This document shows positions 55,132 to 64,000 of a stretch of DNA of 64,000 nt, one piece after another. The stretch's first letter is position 1. Every line of letters starts with the position of its first letter. The position numbers and the translations under genes were made by a program. Under the pieces are notes generated by a model. The model ran no database searches and was not told where the DNA came from. It saw only the letters and a list, made by a program, of their open reading frames with translations. The DNA is from Diprion similis (lineage: Eukaryota > Arthropoda > Insecta > Hymenoptera > Diprionidae): the NCBI RefSeq assembly GCF_021155765.1, contig NC_060107.1, forward strand, positions 7,550,501-7,614,500. Direction: 5' to 3'.

Positions 55132-58100
55132 CTAATTACGAGATGTAATTCTTTTTAATTTCATTTATTTTTTTTATTTTTTTCTTTATTTTCCACGCCT
55201 ATAAAAATTTTCATTCTTCCACTTTACGTTAATTCAAGGCTTTGTTCTTAAACGCATTATATATACGTCCGTTCATTATTTTTTTTTTTTTCTTTTTTTC
55301 CTTTCCTTCTTGCAACGTTGTACCGTTGTATAGAAACAAATGATTTAATTGTACGTATGTATAATGCAATACGTGTAGATTTGAATGAGTTTAATAATAA
55401 TTGTTTATATTGCGATTGAACGTAGAGAGAAGAAGAGAATTTTTAAGAAACGATTTATGTATGCTTATTCGTCTGTATTGATGTTAATCAACGCTTTTCC
55501 GATATTTCTTGTCGTTTTTTTTTTTTTTTTTTTTTTGTTTGTTTTTTAAATCATCTCATTATTTATCTTTTACCATGATTCACGCGACGCAGAAAACTCG
55601 AGCTTAGATCGGTGAAACGGTATTTTACGCTTACACTTGAACGTTAAATACATATTTGACGTATTATATGTTAATTAATATTGTTCACAAGAACAGCTAA
55701 ACGTCACGACATACCTTCCAGACACTTTTTTTTTGCGCATCGTTGTCTACGACAAGTACGTTAATATTGAACACATAATTTTTGTCAAGCAACGAAAAAA
55801 TGGAATAAAGAAAAAATTGAAGTTAATATGGAAAAGAAATTATTCGTGGGTAAAACCGTGAATGAATTTACATATTCACTACAATTCTTTATGATGTGTT
55901 AAACTGTGAGAAAAATTCAGTTGTTAGTCTGCAATACTTTTTATATTCTATGTAGATATTTTCTTTCTATTTTCTTTTGTATCTATATATATATATATAT
56001 AATCCTGGCTACTCAAGCGGTGTTTTTGTATGCACGGTGGTTTTAAAATCCGGATCTCATATAACTGTTTGGAGTACGGCATTCCGGTTAACCGGAAGGT
56101 TTCTTCAGTGATATTCGAGCCCGACTGTATACTCTCGCGACTGCGAAATTTGACGAAATATGAGAAACGAGGCATGACTCGATAATAATTAAACAAAAGA
56201 AGGATAAACTAATTGACGAACTAATGAGTATAAAAATAAAACAACGTTTTGTAATTTAAAAGCAAAAACCTTGCATTTGATCTATGATTTTATTATTTTT
56301 AAGTGTAATTTTTATTTCAACACACTTGATAACAAATCCTGATGATAAGGATATACTTTTAACAGTCGGTGCATATCCTTACTTATTTACTTAATTACCC
56401 GGTGTGACAACTCGTCATGGGTGACGATATTTCGCGTCCCCAAAACCCACTGCCCGCCTCTAAGACCGGATTAGAACATTCCGAGGCTGCCACAGCTTTT
56501 ATTAGGCACGTCGAGAGTGTCTTTTTACTTTGCGCGTACAGTTTTTTCTACGCATATTGTTTACTCAAAGTCGTATTTGTATCACTCCGAGGGTAAGGAA
56601 ATTTGTGTAAATTTTTCTTCTTTTTTCCTTCCTTCTCTTTCGAAAGAGCGGAAATTTTAAACTCGGGACTTTTACATTGTTGAATAAACGCGTGATTTAG
56701 TTTGATACATACAATATATGAATATGTAAACTTGGTACAGTTAAAGATTTTTAAATATATATAATTAAAATTAATAACAATTGGATCGGTTTTCTTTGTT
56801 TCTTTTCTTCTTCTTTTTTTCGTTTTTCTTCGTAGCATTTTTATTTACAAATATTCGAAAAACATTTTGTAAATTAGAATTTTTTTATTCACAAAATCTG
56901 GAGAATAATCGAAGGATTTTGTAATACGATATTAGTCGTGATTCTGCGGCCTTGATTTGTACCGACGATATGGACAATGAAACTTTTCTTTACGTATGTA
57001 TCAAGAGGTGTATTAGGTACGTGTAGGCGGTTAGTTGCGAAACGATCGTGCGAAATTAATTAAAACGCAAACTCGAGTCAGCGCGCGCCGGTTATCGCGG
57101 CGTGTTAATCTTTCCACGCTTTTTGCATCCAGAAAATTATGCCTGACTTACATGATGCTTGTTGTGAAAAATTGCCGTTTTACACGCCTGATTTCTGCAA
57201 GCATTCCGCGTATCACTTTCATTGCAAATTTAAACTATCCTGAAATCGGTAATTTGTCAAATTGTCGATTATAGTGATCGAATTGAATATTTTTTTAACT
57301 GAAAATGTACGTGGCAAAATTTATACACTTTCTTTGAGTTATCGTTAAACCCTTTTGAAAATCTTTTAGACGATTTACAGTTTTCAATAATAGATAAAAA
57401 AAATGAATAACGAAATAAAATTTTTTTTGAAATTTTTTCACGTGTTATAACAATGCAGTGTTAACGTGTAAGTTCTTTTGCACAGTTTTTGAAACAATTT
57501 TCAACTCTTTAGAGAATTTTGCAAGAGATTGTAATCAAAGAATTAATCAACTCATAGAACTCATTTCATCTTTTCTACGATTATAATATTATTACAAAAC
57601 CGTTTTGTAATTCTCTGCAAATTTTTCAAAACGTTAAGATACGCCTTGCTATTGTTTTTCAGTTAAAATTTTACTTCAACCGATTATTCAAATTTAGTTA
57701 ATAATTACTAAAGGAATAAAGTCTATTAAAAATTTCAAAGCGTTTTTCTATCCCGCGTCTATTATACGTATACTCAGATAGAATTTCTCGTACATTTCCG
57801 TAGATCATATCCGAGCTATTGGATATCGGCTGATCCAATTCAGCTGGATCATTGAGTCGATCGATACAATAAAGAAATAAAAAATGAAAAAATAAAAACA
57901 GTGTTTCGCCTGCCATCAGGCCGACGAAATACCTCCGAAATACTAGCACCGAAACCGATTGGCAATGTTCGGGAAGAACGTAGCATTGGAATAGAAAAAA
58001 AGGGCCGAAGATTATTTTTACGATTCGCGGAAAAATCTTCTCACATCTGTAATTTCTTTATGTGTGTAATATATATATATATATATACCTGTATTATGTA

Positions 58101-61100
58101 TCAGAAAACAGTTGGTTATAACAGAACGGTTTAGTGTTTTTTCATCTTTTTTGCAAAATTTCATCCCGATTAACAAAATCGTTTCACGACGCGGCGAAAA
58201 GTTTTGCGGTTTTAATTTTTTAATTTCGCAACGCAAATCGTTTCAATTTAGTCTTTAAAAGTCTACCGAATTTCATTCTTACATAAGTTATGTACAAGCG
58301 ACTATAAACGCGTGATCGATCGATCAATCGATCGATCAACTAATGAAACGTTACACGCGTACATCTGAAAGGGAATTTTCATTGAGTAGAAAGAGATGGC
58401 AATTACATTTATACATATAATCGCATCGCCGAAGGACTCGGGAATTCAGCACAAGATCAAGTTAGTCAGATCGATCCTGGGGTCAGTCGGGCTGCGATGG
58501 ACGTTAAACTGCGGTAATTTAATAGGTATAATGATTGTAATTCATGACACGCGACGTGCAATGTCAGTAAAGTATATCTCAGCGATGCGGAGAAAGAGAG
58601 AGAGAGAGAAAGTGAGACGAAGATAATCTTTTATTAACTATTACGAGAATCGATCGGTTAGGTTTTTCAATTTACAACCATACGATTCATAAGGTTTAAA
58701 TTTGAATGTCTTCGTTAAGTCGCTGAAGAGAAAAAAAAAAAAAAAAAAACGGCTAAATAACGCAATTTTGAAACTAGCTTTCTTTTTAGAAATTCTCAGT
58801 GGATTTTTACAGAATATTATTTAGTAAAGTTACAATTAAATAAAGTGATAGAATTTATTCAATCAACCTTTTCCGTTTGTCCATCTATGAGACTAGATTT
58901 TGAAAACCTTGGACACCCAGTTATCGTGATTTCACTTTGTCCATTGAAATTTGAAGAAATCAAGAAGATTTTGAGACACTTTTAGGAAATGGTAGAAGAA
59001 ATTTTCTCATTTATACACTGATTAAAAAATTCGTTACACTTCTACGACGATGCGAAACTGGATCATTTCGATATTCTCTGAAAATTCTGTGTTAATCTCT
59101 GTGATCATTGATTCTGAAGAATGAAAATTTCAACTTTTAGTAACTTTCCGTGAGAGTAAACGGCTTTAACTAACTCTGATAAGTCTGGAAATATTTTCCC
59201 ACGAACATTCATTCGGAGATTGTTTAACGTCGGACGAAACGTTCGCACTCTGCGGCTCTTGTTTAATAGTATAAATATCTACGTGGAAGATCACAGAACA
59301 TTGCCAACTATACAACGGGACTGTCATTTGCACCGCCGTCAAGTGAAGAAGAAGAAGAAGAAGAAGAAGAACTAGAAGAAGAAAAAGTAGAAGCGCGTGC
59401 GCCTGTAAAAACTAGGTGTCGTCTACATCTATCAGGTATTCTATCGACGATGCAGACAAGAAGATCGTCTCGCGGAGAAAGACTTGAATTTCAACTTTAA
59501 GGTCATGTACTGTTCCTACCTTTACCGACCGAGCAAACTCACCATTTTTCTTCCTATATCAAATAAACAAACTAACGAAAGGTGTTCGAATATCGATGGT
59601 GAATCGCTCTTTTGCTACGAAATTTTCTCATATCCCGAAAATCGAGCATCTTTTATAATTGCGATATTATTGTAATTCCTAGTTCTCGTCTAGCGACTTC
59701 AATATTGCATGAAAACAGTCTCGCTATTCGCTCATTTTACTCATCGTTCTTACCGCAATTGCGCAAATTATCTCAGCCATGCACTTTTTGATCCCTGAAA
59801 TGCGGGAAATGTGGGAATAATAACACGTGTTAAAAAGCCACAGATTTTTCTTAACGATTCTCGGGATACGAGTAACTTTCTTGAATTCCGCTTTCCATTC
59901 TTTTGTTTATTTAATGTAGGAAGAAGAAGGGTGATTTTGCTCGGTCGGTAATGGTAGGAGTACTATACGCCCTTAAACCGACGAGTGTGTTATATGCACA
60001 CATTTACGCATAGGTATATACATCTACGTACATTTGCACACGCAATTGTCCATCAAAAGTCAATCAGAGGCACATTTAAAACATGCGAATGAATTTCTTT
60101 CACTCGCAGCTGTGATCAACACTTTATATTTCATCCCGCCGATCCTTTTCGCAGTGCTCATCGGAGTGAAACCGTATTAATATTAACGCTACGTGAAATT
60201 GTGCAGGCTGCAGATGTACGAGAACGATATGAAAAAGAAACTTTCTGTCACCGGCGAAACTTGATGCGTTATTTAAATTCGTTTTAATCCTACGATAGAT
60301 AATATTTTACGATTGACATAAACTGGGCCACTTTTTACATATTACAACTATATCAACTTTGATATACTCTGATACTTCATTTTCTTTCTCAGTCTTTTTT
60401 CTGTTACTGCAATTCAACGGACAGTAGAACTAGCTGAATAAGTAATAAAGCTGCTTTTTCCCATTTTCATTTTACTCTCTACCGTTTCGAAAGTAAGTTT
60501 AAAAAATATATACCCAATATATAAACACGACGTAAAAAATTATCAAGATCTGCGAAAAGTTGGTATGAACGATATAAAAACTATTGTTGATTGTTTTCTT
60601 CAAATTTGCTATAGAATCTGACACCTGTAACTTTTTTTAACCACGCTTCACGACGATTTTTTTCGTTATAAATAAAAAACATGACTAAACGAAGTATGCG
60701 ATGAAAAAATATATTATATCGACGAACAAAAAGTGTGAATGAAAAACAAAATAAATATAATGTATAGATAGAAAATTGCAGGAATTTCTTAGCTCCGCAA
60801 TTGGATCGATTAGAAACAAACGTCGAAGCTTTTGATGATCAGTGGTTAGTGGACGTTATAGATTTTAACGGGTCTTACTGATTTTACAAAGGTTCACTTC
60901 GAGACTCGAGTTGTGCATAAAATATTGCGTTAAATTATATAAATACCGTTTTCTACTCAGAACGGTGCGTTAAATAAATTATTGTAGCGCAGAAATGCCT
61001 GCACTTTCAGTGCACCTGCAACATTCACTTCACCTGCACGATGATTCATGGTACAAAGAAAAATCGACTTTTTTCTACTCCTAGCCAGAAACGGAAGAGT

Positions 61101-62260
61101 AAATTTCCTTCACTAGTCATCGGTTGATATATTATCTAGGTATATATTTTATAATTAAATACTTTGTCGAATTGTTTTGGAAAATTATTCCTTAACGAGT
61201 TTCTCGCGAGTCTAGTTTAGAGAAAAATTTTCATCAAGATTAGAAAATTTCAAAATTATCACTGAAAACGATGAAAAAGACAAGACTCATGCTTTCTAAA
61301 TTTCTAATTTACTATTCGGTAAAAAAAAAAATAAATAAATAAATAAAAAAAATGTCAAGCAACCACTCGCGTTATATTTAAACACTTTTTATTCTATTAC
61401 TCTTCTCGGATTGTTATCTAATATTTATTTCTCGCGCGTTGCATGAGCCTCGGCATTAGTAGAGAGAGAGAGAGACTTTGTGGTGTGGGTGCAGTTAGCG
61501 GTAGCGGATTTCTGGATACCGCAATCACTGCACGTTAAACGATGCATGCATGTTGTCTCGCAGCTCGTCTTTATACACCGGTAAATGAAACGCCAAAGAA
61601 TCTCGACAAAACTTTATCTTATATATATAGAAGAGTGTAATAAAACTCAGGCGCAGGCAATTCGCAATGATATTTTATGCCTGCGTTAATACAGTTTATG
61701 CGAAATTTTGCGTAAAATCTTTCACGTATTTCGCAAACTGTTGTAAAACCTCTATTCGTGTCGACATATTTTCTTCGTTATATTAGACTTTCAACTTCAC
61801 GTCGTGAAAGCAATGTATTTTTTTTCTGGATTTTTTTTTCCGATGGTACGAAGTTCGGTTAATCGTGACAAAGCCGTAACAAAATTCGACTAATTTTTTT
61901 TTCATTTGATTTGATTGAATTTTTGTTGATTGTTGGACATATTTCGTTACGTGAACTATATATACATTCAAATCTTCCTTATAATTTTTTCAAGAATGAA
62001 TTCAATACTTTATACCCTGTGTATAAAATTATTTTCTTAATATTTCTCTTTTCTAATTATTCTATTTTCCAATTACGTACCTACATACATACGTAGCTGA
62101 ATAATTCTTGATGCGTTGATTTTTTTCCTCTTCTTTTTCATGTCTTATTTTTATGGAATAGAGTGGAGTAGTAGAGAGAAAAAAAAAAACAACTAAAAAT
62201 AGATAAATAAAATAAAATAGCCTTCTTCCCTGCAACATTATTACGCAATAGTAACGTACC
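55132..62260. other. Gene-poor AT-rich region, fourth part
   Basis: Possibly intron sequence of the gene ending at 54949. It holds poly-T and poly-A tracts, an AAG microsatellite (59346-59371) and a CGATCGATC-type palindromic run (58313-58338). A GC-richer patch at 56,400-56,530 and an unassigned 83-codon minus frame at 57698-57949 (N-terminal hydrophobic stretch, then a charged segment) are the only irregularities. A 65-codon plus frame without ATG at 60,106-60,288 is also open. None is supported as a gene. Confidence 0.4.
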
Positions 62261-62268
62261 TACGTTAT

Positions 62269-62457
62269 GTGAACTGTAAACCGCGGGAAGGTCGATTGGT
62301 ATTCAATCGCGTTAGAAGTGATTCGAACGTGACGCGGGGCCTCTTCTTGGGACGTGTAACTCGGTCTGGGACCGCTCAGGGCGACCCTGACGACTCGACA
62401 GCCGTGCCAGAGTCCCAGGATACGTGTTGGAGGTATGGGAAAGCCGAAGAAAAATAA
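62269..62457. other. GC-rich island with open frames on both strands
   Basis: About 190 bp of GC-rich sequence in AT-rich surroundings. The plus frame is open for 62 codons and crosses a donor-like GGAGGTATGG near 62433. The minus strand is open too (includes LARLSSRQGRPERSQTELHV). Without splice partners or homology I cannot tell exon from regulatory island. Confidence 0.2.
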
Positions 62458-62805
62458 TCATATGTATATATTACTATATATATATACAATATATGTATGC
62501 TATTATTTTCTCGTTTGTCCGGCAGAACCGCGCTTAATACGCGTTATGTGAAACAGTAATCGGTGTATAAACGACGCTAAACACCTACTCACGGTTGAAA
62601 ATTTTCTACAAAATATATACATTTTTCTGAATCTGCGAAGAGGATGGAGTTGATTTTTCGAAAAAAAAAAAAAAAATTCGACATCCTTAATCATAAGGAT
62701 AGATGAGAAAAAGTTGGGAGAACTGGTAGAGATTTTTTCAAGGGGTTGTTTATTTATTTCTTTATTTTTTTTTTAATAAATTTTCTATCATGATTGATTT
62801 AGACG

Positions 62806-62826
62806 TATATATATATATATATATAT
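62806..62826. repeat. TA microsatellite
   Basis: About 10 TA units. Confidence 0.85.
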
Positions 62827-63610
62827 AATAATATGTTGTATCGACAAACAGAATTATTGTTATGTACATATACAGCTAAGGAAAGTGTGTCACCGTCTTT
62901 TTGAAACAGCTGTTGAATTAGTCTGAGAAAATGAATAAGAAAAATAAGAACGAAAAGGATAAGACAGGAAGAAAGAAAGAAAGAAAGGAAGGAAAAAAGG
63001 AAATAGAGAAAAACGAAATGGTGAAAGACAGGGACGAGTAAAAAACGAAGAAGTAAATGAGAAAAAGAGAAAATTAGAGGAAAGGATTAAGAAGGTGATG
63101 GCAAAAAGCGTGAAAGAGAATTAGAGCTATACGCCGCGTCCCGCGATCTTTACTTTTTATCACATACCTTGAATAATGCCGTTTCAGCTGCAAAACTGTT
63201 ACTCGCCGAACAACAATACTGCACTAATACCGCAGAATTTATACGTTTTATGACACTCTCTGTTCAGCAGTTAACAAATTTATCCTGACTTGTCGATCAC
63301 TTCGATTCGGATTTTGACGATGGAAAATTTTTACGCTACGCGACGGTTCAGGTACCTACATTGTTTTTACGTTTTTTGAATTTTTTCTCTCTCTCTCTCT
63401 CTCTCTTCAAACTTCATAAAAATATTTATGTTGCTAATAAGCTTGATTTTCTTTCTTTCTTTCTTTTTTTTTTTTTTCTTTTTGACGAGAAACAAAACGT
63501 TTTTTCTTTTTTCTAATTGATAATTTTTGACAATATTGAATTTACGCTCATTACGACAGTATGTTCAAAATTTCGTGTCAAACTTCGTGAATTCGGCTAA
63601 AATCGACAGA

Positions 63611-63641
<31 letters not shown>

Positions 63642-64000
63642 GTCTATATACAATAAAATTTTCTCACATTTAACTTGGAATGAAATTTACTGTTTATTCA
63701 ATTATATTCTTATCTTTATATTAATATATTCTTATAAATCGAAATTTAATTTTTGGATTACGTAAGCTTTGATATGTGAAGAAATTTTTCACGTATAACG
63801 GTCAACAGCGTAAAATTGCACATCTCGTTGGAATTTTTTATTCTTATCCCCTACGTATATGTACGATAATATCGTATATAATGATTTAGTATACACAGTC
63901 ATATGATTATTTCATCTACTCATTTCATTCCCGTGAACGGAATAAGAATTTTCCGATCTTCTTGTTTTCCCTTATTTCCCTACCTTGTAGTACTTCGTTC
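62827..64000. other. Purine- and pyrimidine-rich non-coding tail of the window
   Basis: A long A/G-rich stretch (62,930-63,120: GAAA, GGAAG and AAAGG words) is followed by CT and TTTC runs (63,390 and 63,450) and a TTA microsatellite (63611-63641). No gene seen. Confidence 0.5.
63611..63641. repeat. TTA trinucleotide microsatellite
   Basis: About 10 uninterrupted ATT/TTA units. Confidence 0.9.

Overview
This window comes from an animal nuclear genome, very probably an insect and most likely a hymenopteran. It is AT-rich, full of microsatellites and homopolymers, and has GT-AG introns. It holds two protein-coding genes I can read with confidence: RBBP6/Snama on the plus strand and CEP20/FOPNL on the minus strand. 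The hymenopteran placement rests on memory of how closely the RBBP6 N-terminus resembles bee and wasp proteins. No search was run.

Layout. 1-11.4 kb: upstream non-coding DNA with a degenerate tandem repeat at the left edge, one palindromic repeat element, and several GC-richer blocks. One block, near 7.7-8.0 kb, looks like a broken minus-strand gene fragment. A TATA-like site and a strong splice donor at 9.65-10.05 kb may be the RBBP6 promoter and 5' UTR exon. 11.4-24.4 kb: RBBP6, with 15 coding exons, 1,951 codons and a 4.9-kb intron 12. That intron carries an ~80-bp TTAA-type inverted-repeat element. 24.6-25.33 kb: CEP20, three exons, convergent with RBBP6. The two candidate poly(A) signals are only ~150 bp apart. 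25.55-26.1 kb: a ~560-bp DNA transposon derivative with 16-bp perfect terminal inverted repeats. It still encodes a helix-turn-helix DNA-binding domain but no catalytic domain. 26.1-27.0 kb: three strong plus-strand splice donors in GC-richer sequence. They look like alternative first exons of a gene whose body lies elsewhere.

27-64 kb: about 37 kb without any recognised gene, rich in simple repeats and two families of palindromic non-autonomous elements. The best gene candidate here is a 60-residue minus-strand terminal exon at 54,949-55,131. It could be the 3' end of a large gene entering from the right.

RBBP6 is a nuclear RING-type ubiquitin ligase with an N-terminal ubiquitin-like DWNN domain and a CCHC knuckle, linked to pre-mRNA 3'-end processing. 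CEP20 is a small LisH protein of centrioles and basal bodies. Nothing suggests that the two are functionally linked; they are neighbours. I saw no convincing tRNA, rRNA or CRISPR array. The most unusual structures are the run of five frame-neutral RBBP6 exons, the DNA-binding-only transposon beside the CEP20 promoter, the palindromic repeat families, and the cryptic exons in the gene desert.
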